Below, piece after piece: positions 20,896 through 28,262 of a stretch of DNA of 64,000 nucleotides; positions within the stretch are counted from its first letter, which is position 1, and every line of letters starts with the position of its first letter. The stretch is from Streptomyces sp. 2114.4. Its GTDB lineage: Bacteria > Actinomycetota > Actinomycetes > Streptomycetales > Streptomycetaceae. The notes below the pieces were generated by a model that saw nothing but the letters and a program-made list of their open reading frames with translations, had not been told where the DNA came from and searched no databases. Both the position numbers and the translations under genes were made by a program. The DNA is taken from contig NZ_FYEY01000001.1 of assembly GCF_900187385.1 (NCBI RefSeq), positions 1,860,001-1,924,000 on the forward strand, given 5' to 3'.

Positions 20896-23648
20896 TCCGC
20901 CGTGACGCCCTTGACCAGCTGCCCGTGCGCACCGCGCTGCCCGCGCTGCGCGCCGCCCTCGACGGGCCCGGTGCCGCGGTGCTGTGCGCGCCGCCGGGCA
21001 CCGGCAAGACGACACTGGTGCCGCTGGAGCTGGCGGGCCTGACCGGCGAGGGGCCGAAGCGGCGGGTGCTGGTCGCCGAGCCGCGCCGGATCGCGGCGCG
21101 TGCGGCCGCGCGGCGGATGGCCTGGCTGCTGGGCGAGAAGGCCGGGGACCGGGTCGGGTTCACGGTGCGCGGGGAGCGCCGGGCCGGGCCCCGTACCACC
21201 GTGGAAGTGGTGACGACCGGGGTGCTGCTGCAGCGGCTGCAGCGCGATCCGGAGCTGGCGGACGTCGATGTGGTGGTCCTCGACGAGTGTCATGAGCGGC
21301 ATCTCGACGCCGATACCTCCGCGGCGTTCCTCCTGGACGTACGGGAGACCTTGCGGCCCGACCTGCGGCTGGTGGCGGCGTCGGCCACGACGGATGCCGG
21401 GGGCTGGGCGCGGCTGCTGGGCGGCTCGGAAGGCCCGGCGCCGGTGGTCGAGGCGGCGGGTGTGTCGCATCCGGTGGAGGTCGTGTGGGCGCCACCGGAG
21501 CGGCCGGTGCGGCCGGCGCACGGGATGCGCGTCGATCCGGCGCTGCTGGCGCATGTGGCGGCGGTGGTGCGGCGGGCGCTGCGCGAGCAGACAGGTGATG
21601 TGCTGTGTTTCCTCCCCGGTGTCGGGGAGATCGGGCGGGTCGCCGGGGAGCTGGCCGGGGTGGACGCCGAGGTGCTGCAGGTGCACGGGCGGGCCCCGGC
21701 CGAGGTGCAGGACGCCGTACTGGCGGGCGGGGACGGCCTGCGCAGAGTGGTGCTGGCGACCTCGGTGGCGGAGTCCAGCCTGACCGTGCCGGGCGTGCGG
21801 GTGGTGGTGGACAGCGGGCTGGCGCGGGTGCCGCGGACGGATCATGCGCGGGGGCTCAGCGCGCTCACGACCGTGCGGGCCTCCCGGGCCGCGGGCCGTC
21901 AGCGCGCCGGCCGGGCGGGGCGCGAGGCGCCGGGGGTGGTGTACCGCTGCTGGGCGCAGGGCGAGGACGGGCGGCTGCCGGCGTTCCCCGATCCGGAGAT
22001 CAAGGTCGCCGATCTGACGGCGTTCGCCCTGCAGGCGGCCTGCTGGGGCGATCCGGCAGCCGCCGGTCTCGCCCTGCTCGACGCGCCGCCGGCCGGTGCG
22101 CTGGCCGTGGCACGGGAGGTCTTGACGGCGATCGGTGCCGCGGACGAGAGCGGCCGGGCAACGGCGCGGGGTGTGCGGATGGCACGGCTCGGACTGCATC
22201 CCCGGCTGGCGCGCGCCCTGCTGGACGGCGCACCGGAGGTCGGCCTGCGCCGCGCCGCGGAGGTGGTCGCCCTGCTGAGCGAGGAACCGCCGCGGGCGTA
22301 CGGGGACGATCTGGCGGCCGCGTGGCGCACCGCGCGGCGGGGCGGCGATGCGTACGCAGCGCGGTGGCGGCAGGAGGCGCGGCGCCTGGCGTCGGCGGCC
22401 GGGGAGCCGTGGGCCGGGTCGGGCGCGGAGCCCGTCGGCGGAGGAGCGGGCGCGGAGCCCGTCGGCACAGGAGCGGGCGCGGGGCCCGGTGTCGGACGAA
22501 GCCGGAGCGCCGCCGAGGGCGTGGGCGGCCGGGCCGCTGCGGTCACCGGCGGCAGGCGGAGCGGAGCCGGGAGCGGGGGCGGCACGGCGGCAGCGGTCAC
22601 CGACGATGCGGTCGCCGGCCTCCTTGCCGCGTTGGCCTTCCCGGAGCGGGTGGCACGCGCCCGCGGGGGCGGGAGTTATCTCATGGCGTCGGGGACCGGC
22701 GCCGAGTTGGCGGGGGCAGGGCCGGGCCCGGGGGCGCAGGCAGGACGGGGGCACCACGCGGGTCCTTCGGACGGGGGCGGCGGATCGGGGCTGCGGGATG
22801 CGGGGTGGCTGGCGGTTGCGGTGGCGGACCGGCCGGTGGCGGCGGTGTCGGCGCGGGTGCGGCTCGCGGCGGTGATCGATGAGGACACGGCATGCGCCGC
22901 GGCGCGGGCGCTGTACTCCACCGGTGAGGAGGTGCGCTGGGCGGACGGTGACGTGGTGGCCAGGAGCGTGACCCGGCTGGGGGCGATCGAGCTGGCGTCC
23001 CGGCCGCTGGCCGCGCCCGACCCCGGGCTGCTGCGGGATGCGGTGATCTCGGGCCTGCGGCGGGAGGGGTTCGGTCTGCTGCGGTGGCCGCCGGGGGCGG
23101 CCTCGCTGCGGCAGCGGCTGGCGTTTTTGCACCGGGAGCTGGGCGCGCCGTGGCCCGATGTCTCGGACGCGGCGCTGCTGGAGCGCGTCGAGGAGTGGCT
23201 GGGGGTGGAGCTCGGCCGGGCGCGGCGGCGGGCCGACCTGGCACGGGTCGATGCGGGGCAGGCGCTGGCCCGGCTGCTGCCCTGGACGACCGGTGACGCG
23301 GCGCGCTTCGACGAGCTGGCACCGGAGCGCATCGAGGTGCCGAGTGGTTCGCGGGTGCGGGTGGATTACGAGGGTGAGCAGCCCGTACTGGCCGTCAAAC
23401 TCCAGGAGTTGTTCGGCCTGCAGGAGTCGCCGCGGGTGGCCGGCGGGCGGGTTCCCGTGCTGGTGCATCTGCTGTCCCCCGCGGGGCGTCCGGCTGCCGT
23501 CACGGCGGATCTCGCCTCCTTCTGGCGGGACGGGTACCGGTCCGTGCGCGCGGAGTTGCGCGGGCGCTACCCCAAGCATCCCTGGCCACAGGACCCTTCG
23601 GCGGCCGAGCCGACCCGGCACACCTCGGCGCGGCGGGGGCGGGACTGA
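20892..23648 (+). CDS. hrpB: ATP-dependent helicase HrpB
   Basis: 918 residues from GTG 20892, overlapping the methyltransferase stop by four bases. DExH RNA-helicase-like motifs: CAPPGTGKTT (residues 32-41, Walker A), VLVAEPRRIAARAAARRMAW (Ia), VVLDECHERHLDADTSAAFLLDV (DECH box), LVAASATTDA (III), TSVAESSLTVPGVRVVVDSG (V) and RQRAGRAGREAPGVVYR (VI). The HrpB-specific C-terminal region ends with VLAVKLQELFGLQESPRVAGGRVPVLVHLLSPAGRPAAVTADLASFW and PKHPWPQDP. Two Gly/Ala-rich inserts (about residues 505-565 and 605-630) interrupt the helicase-associated part and are unlike E. coli HrpB. The cellular role of HrpB is not well defined. Confidence 0.92.
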   Translation: MIRRDALDQLPVRTALPALRAALDGPGAAVLCAPPGTGKTTLVPLELAGLTGEGPKRRVLVAEPRRIAARAAARRMAWLLGEKAGDRVGFTVRGERRAGPRTTVEVVTTGVLLQRLQRDPELADVDVVVLDECHERHLDADTSAAFLLDVRETLRPDLRLVAASATTDAGGWARLLGGSEGPAPVVEAAGVSHPVEVVWAPPERPVRPAHGMRVDPALLAHVAAVVRRALREQTGDVLCFLPGVGEIGRVAGELAGVDAEVLQVHGRAPAEVQDAVLAGGDGLRRVVLATSVAESSLTVPGVRVVVDSGLARVPRTDHARGLSALTTVRASRAAGRQRAGRAGREAPGVVYRCWAQGEDGRLPAFPDPEIKVADLTAFALQAACWGDPAAAGLALLDAPPAGALAVAREVLTAIGAADESGRATARGVRMARLGLHPRLARALLDGAPEVGLRRAAEVVALLSEEPPRAYGDDLAAAWRTARRGGDAYAARWRQEARRLASAAGEPWAGSGAEPVGGGAGAEPVGTGAGAGPGVGRSRSAAEGVGGRAAAVTGGRRSGAGSGGGTAAAVTDDAVAGLLAALAFPERVARARGGGSYLMASGTGAELAGAGPGPGAQAGRGHHAGPSDGGGGSGLRDAGWLAVAVADRPVAAVSARVRLAAVIDEDTACAAARALYSTGEEVRWADGDVVARSVTRLGAIELASRPLAAPDPGLLRDAVISGLRREGFGLLRWPPGAASLRQRLAFLHRELGAPWPDVSDAALLERVEEWLGVELGRARRRADLARVDAGQALARLLPWTTGDAARFDELAPERIEVPSGSRVRVDYEGEQPVLAVKLQELFGLQESPRVAGGRVPVLVHLLSPAGRPAAVTADLASFWRDGYRSVRAELRGRYPKHPWPQDPSAAEPTRHTSARRGRD

Positions 23649-23686
23649 GCGCGGGCCCGGAGGGGCGCGGAGGCGGCTCGCTGACG

Positions 23687-24808
23687 TCATGTGTCCACGT
23701 TACGGGCCGGCACTGACAACGCCGTCGCCGGACGACGGCGGCGCGGGGGCGGGCGCCTTGCCGGCCACCGCGCGGGGCGGCGGCCGCGCGCTTCGAGGTG
23801 CAGGCTCAGGGCGAGCAGGGCGGCGCCGAGGAGCAGGCATCCCCAGGGGAGGTAGCGGGTGAGCAGCAGGACGAGGGTGCGCTGCGAGGTCACCAGGGCC
23901 ACGGTGGAGTCGATGTAGTCGTCGCGCATCTTCACCTCGCCGGCGAACGCCGTGACCTTGCCGCCCTTGGGCAGCAGTTGGCCGCCGCGCAGCTCCTCCC
24001 GATGGATCTCCTGGCCGTTGACCGGCGCGCCGGTGACCGGCTCCACCCAGAACATCCGCTTGGTGGTGTACCAGCGGGTGGTGCCCATCTTCTCGACGGA
24101 CTCGGGGGTGATGCCCTTGACCGGCATTTTCTTGGGGAACGCGACCTTGGTCCAGGGGACGGTCTGCTCGAAGTAGTAGACCTCCAGGCCGTGGAAGGTG
24201 CGGGTGCCCCTGTAGTGGATGGGGGCCGAGCTGCGGGTCTGGGCGTCGAAGTAGGCGTAGTCGCGCTTCTCGGTGAGGAACGGCCACTTGTACTCGATGC
24301 CCTCGCGGCGCACCGGGTCGCCGTCGACCATCTCGCCGGTGGCGTGCACGGGTTCCTGGGAGTGTGCGTCGAAGAGGTAGCGCTCGGGGATTTCGGAGAC
24401 CATCTTGCCGTCGGGGCCCACGACGTAGGACAGCGCGTTCCAGACGACGACATCGTGGCCCGCGGACCGCTCGATGCGCTCGGAGGCGGCGACATCGCCC
24501 TTGAGGGTCTGCACGATGGTGACCTTGGGGACGCGCTCGGCCTTCATCGTCCCGTAGTTGAGGAGGGTGGCGGGCCTGGCCTCCAGGACCATGTCCTGGT
24601 ACTGACCGGGCGGGATCTTGGCGAGCCGCGGAAAGGCGTACCACCGCATCAGCGGGGACAGCGCGGTGAAGAAGACGGCGAGGGCGAGCAGCACCAGGCT
24701 CGCCGGGCGGCGCATCCCTCGCGCTTCTCCGCGCCGGCCGGGGCCGGCGGTGCGGGGGGCGGCCGGAGGCGTGCGGGCGGGCTTCCCTGGGGGCTCGGTG
24801 CGGCGCAT
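23687..24808 (-). CDS. DUF3068 (PorA-family-like) membrane protein
   Basis: 373 residues from ATG 24808; a second ATG at 24715 (MRRPASLVLL) right before the first membrane helix is an alternative. One N-terminal transmembrane helix (LVLLALAVFFTALSPLMRWY), a large extracytoplasmic domain with TTRWYTTKRMFWVEPVTGAPVNGQEIHRE, and a second helix (LLTRYLPWGCLLLGAALLALSL) before a basic Arg/Pro tail. The sequence matches the actinobacterial DUF3068 family. It is preceded by a 44-residue peptide gene ending 18 bp upstream. Confidence 0.8.
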   Translation of the reverse strand: MRRTEPPGKPARTPPAAPRTAGPGRRGEARGMRRPASLVLLALAVFFTALSPLMRWYAFPRLAKIPPGQYQDMVLEARPATLLNYGTMKAERVPKVTIVQTLKGDVAASERIERSAGHDVVVWNALSYVVGPDGKMVSEIPERYLFDAHSQEPVHATGEMVDGDPVRREGIEYKWPFLTEKRDYAYFDAQTRSSAPIHYRGTRTFHGLEVYYFEQTVPWTKVAFPKKMPVKGITPESVEKMGTTRWYTTKRMFWVEPVTGAPVNGQEIHREELRGGQLLPKGGKVTAFAGEVKMRDDYIDSTVALVTSQRTLVLLLTRYLPWGCLLLGAALLALSLHLEARGRRPARWPARRPPPRRRRPATALSVPARNVDT

Positions 24809-24826
24809 GGCGGTGGCGTCCCTCCG

Positions 24827-24961
24827 TCAGGGGTGCTTGGGGACGGTGGTCAGCAGCGGCTTGGGCGAGGTCGTGCCGCGGGGTGCGCCGGTCGCCGTGA
24901 GGGTGAGGACGAGCGCGAGCGCGGCGGCCAGTCCGGCCGCGGCTGCTGTCAGGGCGCGCAT
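24827..24961 (-). CDS. Small SPW_0924-like peptide
   Basis: 44 residues from ATG 24961 with GGGAGG 8 bases upstream: MRALTAAAAGLAAALALVL, a hydrophobic helix, then TGAPRGTTSPKPLLTTVPKHP. It fits the tiny streptomycete family I know as SPW_0924 by its TSPKPLLTTVP end. The ATG and helix suggest a single membrane-anchored or secreted peptide. It ends 18 bp before the DUF3068 gene, so the two are very likely an operon. Function unknown. Confidence 0.65.
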   Translation of the reverse strand: MRALTAAAAGLAAALALVLTLTATGAPRGTTSPKPLLTTVPKHP

Positions 24962-25036
24962 GGTCGGCCTCCCGGTAGCTGATACAGCGTCAGGGCGGGG
25001 GCACCGTAGCAACGGGCGGCCGAGATGAGAACACGT

Positions 25037-25080
25037 GACACCGCCGTCCTGCCCTGGACGGAGGGCAGGACGGCGGTGTC
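25037..25080. terminator. Perfect 19-bp hairpin terminator
   Basis: Arms GACACCGCCGTCCTGCCCT and its exact complement around a 6-base loop (GGACGG). It lies beyond the tandem repeats behind the leftward lytic transglycosylase gene and upstream of the peptide/DUF3068 operon, separating the two transcripts. Confidence 0.85.
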
Positions 25081-25123
25081 GGGCCGGCGCGGCGGCCGGC
25101 CCGGCTGACCGGCCGGCCGTGGC

Positions 25124-25216
25124 GGCGGACCGGGTGGCGCGGTACCGGACCGGTGGCGGACCGGGTGGCGCGGTACCGGACCGGTGGCGGACCGGGTGGC
25201 GCGGTACCGGACCGGT
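25124..25216. repeat. Three identical tandem 31-bp repeats
   Basis: Exact 31-bp units at 25124, 25155 and 25186 followed by a partial copy to about 25230. Each unit contains GGTACC and ACCGGT palindromes and begins GGCGGACCGGGTGGC. They lie between the transglycosylase stop (25288) and its likely terminator (25037-25080), so they are probably transcribed as part of its 3' untranslated region. Confidence 0.95.
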
Positions 25217-25287
25217 GGCGGACCGGCGGGCTCGGGAACCGGCCGGGGTGCGGTCGGGGCCCGGCCGGGGTGCGGGCCGCGGTGTGG

Positions 25288-27078
25288 TCAGGAACCGGCC
25301 GGGGCGACCTTCAGCTTGACGGTGAGGACGGCGCCGTCGGCGGTGGTCAGCCGCAGCAGGAACGTGCCGGCGTGCTTGTCGGTGTAGATCTTCGGGAGCT
25401 TCAGCAGGCCGTTGGCGTCCGTGGTGAGCCCGGTGAGGGTGCGGACCGGCTTGTCCTTGGCGCCGCCGGTGGCCGCGGGGTCCTTGAAGTAGGGGCCCTT
25501 GTCGTTCTCCTCGGGCTTCGGTCCTGCCGTCACCATGGTCGCGGTGATCGCCACGCCCGGCGCGGCCTCGCCCTGGTAGGTGGCCTCGACCTCGACCGCG
25601 TCCTCGGCGAAGGGCTGTCCGGCGGTCGCCGTCAGCTCCTTGTCCGAGGTGCGGGCGATCTTGTCGGCCTTCGGGGCAGGCTTGGCCTTGACGGTGGCGC
25701 CGAAGGCGACGGCGGGGGCGGTACGGCCCACGGCGGTGGCCCGGATGGTGAAGGCGCCGGCCTTGTCGCCCGCGTGCAGCGTGGGAGCGGTGGCGAGGCC
25801 GTCCTTGTCCGTCAGGACGGTGACAGAGGTGGCGTTACCGGGGAAGCGGGCGCCGGTGGACGCGGGCAGGGTGAAGCGGACGGGGGCGCCGGCGACCGCC
25901 TTGCCGGCGGCGTCCTTGGCGCGTACCCGCGGCGACGTGACGAACTCGCCGCCGGCGGTGGCGCTCAGGTCCTCGTCGCCGACCCGTTCGAGGACGGTGA
26001 GCCGGGTGGGCTCGGTCGGCGGCTTCGGGGCGGGCGGCGTCGGGGTGGGCTTCGGGGAAGGCGTGCCCGTGCCGCCCGGGGTGGGGTCGGTGCCGTGGGA
26101 AGGGCCGGGCTTGCCGGGGTGGTTCGGCTTGCCGGTCTTGCCGGAGCCCGGGTGGCGGCCCGGGGCGCCGGAGCCGTGCTGGTGCTGCGTACCGCCGCCG
26201 GTGCGGCCGCCATGGCTGCCGGTCCGGCCCGCGCCGTCGCGGTGCACCGGAAGGACGCCCCGGCCGTCCGGGACCTCGTGGGTGCCCTTGCGGTAGAACT
26301 CGTACCAGGACAGCACCGTCCGCAGGTAGTCCTCGGACGCGTTGTAGCCGAGTATCGCCCGGTCCAGGTCGTCCTGGACCGACAGATCGCGGCCGCCGGC
26401 GCAGAGGTAGTGGCCCGCGGCGAGGGCCGCGTCGAAGACGTTGTGGGGGTCCTTCTTGCCGTCGCCGTTGCCGTCGGCGCCCCAACCGGTGCCGTCGGTG
26501 CCGCCGTTGGACCAGGTGGAGGGGATGAACTGCATCGGGCCCACGGCACGGTCGTGGGTGAGGTCGCCGTCGTAGCGGCCGCCGTCGGTGTCCTTGATCA
26601 GGGCGAAGCCGTGGCCGTTGAGCTGCGGGCCGAGGATCGGCTGAAGGGTGGTGCCCTCGGCGTCGACGGCGCCGCCGCGTGCCTGGCCGGACTCGACCTT
26701 GCCGATTCCGGCGAGCAGTTGCCAGGGCAGCCGGCAGCCCGGATCGGACGCACCGACCGCCGAGGCGGCCTTCTTGTACGCGGCCAGGACGGTGGCGGGC
26801 AGACCGGCTTCGGCGGGCCCGGTGCCGAGGACGGGACCCTGGCCGGTGTGGTGCGTACCGTGCGGTGGTGCCGGCCTGTGGACGGGCGGCCGGTCGGTGA
26901 AGTACGCCGAACCACCGTCGATGGGGGTGTCGGCGGGTGGGGTGGGCTGCTGCCCCTTGGCGGCCGAGTCCTCGGTGGCGGCGGGTGCCTGAGAGGCCGT
27001 CAGGGCGGCGAGCACCACGGCCGCCACCGCTGTCGAGGCCGCTCCCCTCCGGAGCCGCCTTCGGAATGTGGCTGCCAT
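25288..27078 (-). CDS. Secreted lytic transglycosylase with Ig-like repeats
   Basis: 596 residues from ATG 27078 with GGAGGGG upstream. An N-terminal signal peptide (RRRLRRGAASTAVAAVVLAALTASQAPAA) is followed by a slt/MltB-like catalytic domain: GIGKVESGQARGG (catalytic Glu about 129), GPMQFIPSTWSNGG, GDGKKDPHNVFDAALAAGHYLCAGG and ILGYNASEDYLRTVLSWYEFY. A His/Gly/Pro-rich linker and two beta-sandwich domains (about 355-475 and 480-596; motif TDKDGLATAP, TDANGLLKLP) follow. It should cleave peptidoglycan glycan strands outside the cell, the C-terminal domains perhaps holding it at the wall. Confidence 0.85.
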   Translation of the reverse strand: MAATFRRRLRRGAASTAVAAVVLAALTASQAPAATEDSAAKGQQPTPPADTPIDGGSAYFTDRPPVHRPAPPHGTHHTGQGPVLGTGPAEAGLPATVLAAYKKAASAVGASDPGCRLPWQLLAGIGKVESGQARGGAVDAEGTTLQPILGPQLNGHGFALIKDTDGGRYDGDLTHDRAVGPMQFIPSTWSNGGTDGTGWGADGNGDGKKDPHNVFDAALAAGHYLCAGGRDLSVQDDLDRAILGYNASEDYLRTVLSWYEFYRKGTHEVPDGRGVLPVHRDGAGRTGSHGGRTGGGTQHQHGSGAPGRHPGSGKTGKPNHPGKPGPSHGTDPTPGGTGTPSPKPTPTPPAPKPPTEPTRLTVLERVGDEDLSATAGGEFVTSPRVRAKDAAGKAVAGAPVRFTLPASTGARFPGNATSVTVLTDKDGLATAPTLHAGDKAGAFTIRATAVGRTAPAVAFGATVKAKPAPKADKIARTSDKELTATAGQPFAEDAVEVEATYQGEAAPGVAITATMVTAGPKPEENDKGPYFKDPAATGGAKDKPVRTLTGLTTDANGLLKLPKIYTDKHAGTFLLRLTTADGAVLTVKLKVAPAGS

Positions 27079-27103
27079 ACGTGGTTCCCCTCCGCGTTGC
27101 CCT

Positions 27104-27122
27104 ACCGCGTCCCTGACGCGGT
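27104..27122 (-). promoter_or_regulatory. Leader hairpin of the lytic transglycosylase gene
   Basis: ACCGCGTC and GACGCGGT arms with a 3-base loop, 26-44 nt upstream of the start codon. It may affect translation or be chance in GC-rich DNA. I looked for a cyclic di-AMP riboswitch here and saw no match to its conserved parts. Confidence 0.3.
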
Positions 27123-27195
27123 GTTGCGCTCCCCAGCGCTCCAACTCAGGTGACACTACGACAAGTCGGGCCCGGCATCTACCACCAACATCGGA

Positions 27196-27224
27196 CACAT
27201 AATGATCCGAATCGATCCAGGCAA
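27196..27224 (-). promoter_or_regulatory. Probable promoter of the lytic transglycosylase gene
   Basis: On the minus strand TTGCCT, a 17-base spacer, TATGTG. Transcription would begin near 27190, giving a leader of about 110 nt. Confidence 0.4.
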
Positions 27225-27366
27225 GGCGCCCTGCCGTTTACGCTCAGTCATGCCGCGGCCGTGCTCCCAGACCTCCGGCGGACCGGTGCGGCGCGCGGTC
27301 CGTTGCTCTCCTCGGCGCTCGTGACCGGGCGCCTGCCCCGTGCCCGCGCCCGCGGCACCCGTCGGG

Positions 27367-28071
27367 CTACTCGGCCAGTGCCGGGCCGGGTTGCGGCACC
27401 GGGGCCGGGGCCGGGGCGGCGCGCCGGGCGGCCCGCAGCAGGCAGACTCCGCAGACGAAGCCGATGGCGGCCGCCAGCAGATGTCCGACCGTGGTGAAGT
27501 CGGGCAGCTCCCCGCTCCAGTCGCCGCCGAGCACCGGCCAGGCGACGACACCGGCCGCCGCGGGCCACCGCGCCCGGCGCAGCAGGAGCGCCCCGGTCGC
27601 AAGCGCCGTCTCGGCCCCGTAACTGATGCCGAAGTCGGTGGAGTGCCGGACGCCGTCCGGGTACCAGCCGTGGGCGAGAGCCACGTGGATCAACGGCACG
27701 GTCAGCAGCGTGGCGGCGAGATGCCCCAGGACGAAGAGGGCGTAGGCACGCCCCGCTCCGTACCGTCGCTCCAGCCACGCCAGGCAGACCACGACGCCGA
27801 GACCGAGCGTGATCAGCGTGCCGGCGAAGGCCTCCGAGGTGACCTCGGTCAGCGTGCCGTCGAAGAACAGCATGCTGCCGGCCAGGACACGGACCGGATG
27901 GTCCTGCAGGTTGTCCAGATTCGTACTGACGCCGAGCACCACACGCTGTGCCTCCGCGGTGGACAGCACCGCGGTGCACCAGAGATGCGTCGACAACAGC
28001 AGTCCGGCATATCCGGCCGTCACCGGGCTGCGGGAGACATAGGTGCCCAGGGCTCGGGCCGCGCGACGCAT
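27367..28071 (-). CDS. Rhomboid-like membrane protein
   Basis: 234 residues if started at ATG 28071 (MRRAARALGTYVSRSPVTAGYAGLLL); GTG 28074 and ATG 28116 are also in frame and no strong binding site decides. About six hydrophobic helices, with ERRYGAGRAYALFVLGHLAATLLTVPL and TDFGISYGAETALATGALLL, where the rhomboid GxSG-type serine region reads DFGISYGAE, and HLLAAAIGFVCGVCLL toward the end. The catalytic Ser/His pair of rhomboid proteases is therefore not clearly conserved; streptomycete members are usually called rhomboid-like. It lies behind polA on the same strand. Confidence 0.6.
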   Translation of the reverse strand: MRRAARALGTYVSRSPVTAGYAGLLLSTHLWCTAVLSTAEAQRVVLGVSTNLDNLQDHPVRVLAGSMLFFDGTLTEVTSEAFAGTLITLGLGVVVCLAWLERRYGAGRAYALFVLGHLAATLLTVPLIHVALAHGWYPDGVRHSTDFGISYGAETALATGALLLRRARWPAAAGVVAWPVLGGDWSGELPDFTTVGHLLAAAIGFVCGVCLLRAARRAAPAPAPVPQPGPALAE

Positions 28072-28262
28072 CACGGAGTGATCAAAGCAGAGCGCTTCCG
28101 AATGAACCGGATCCATGACGCGCCGGGCGACGACCGCTTTCGGGCCACCGTCGAGCGGGCCGGAATTGGCCGCAACTCGGTGCGGTGCGGGCCGGGTTGC
28201 GGCCGGACCGCCTGGCCGGGTGGGCGCGGGGCGCCCGCGCCACACCCGGCCCGCTCCCCGCC

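Noticed and set aside
27079..27230. Cyclic di-AMP riboswitch before the lytic transglycosylase
   Set aside because: Such switches precede wall hydrolases in Streptomyces, but I could not find the conserved core segments in this leader.
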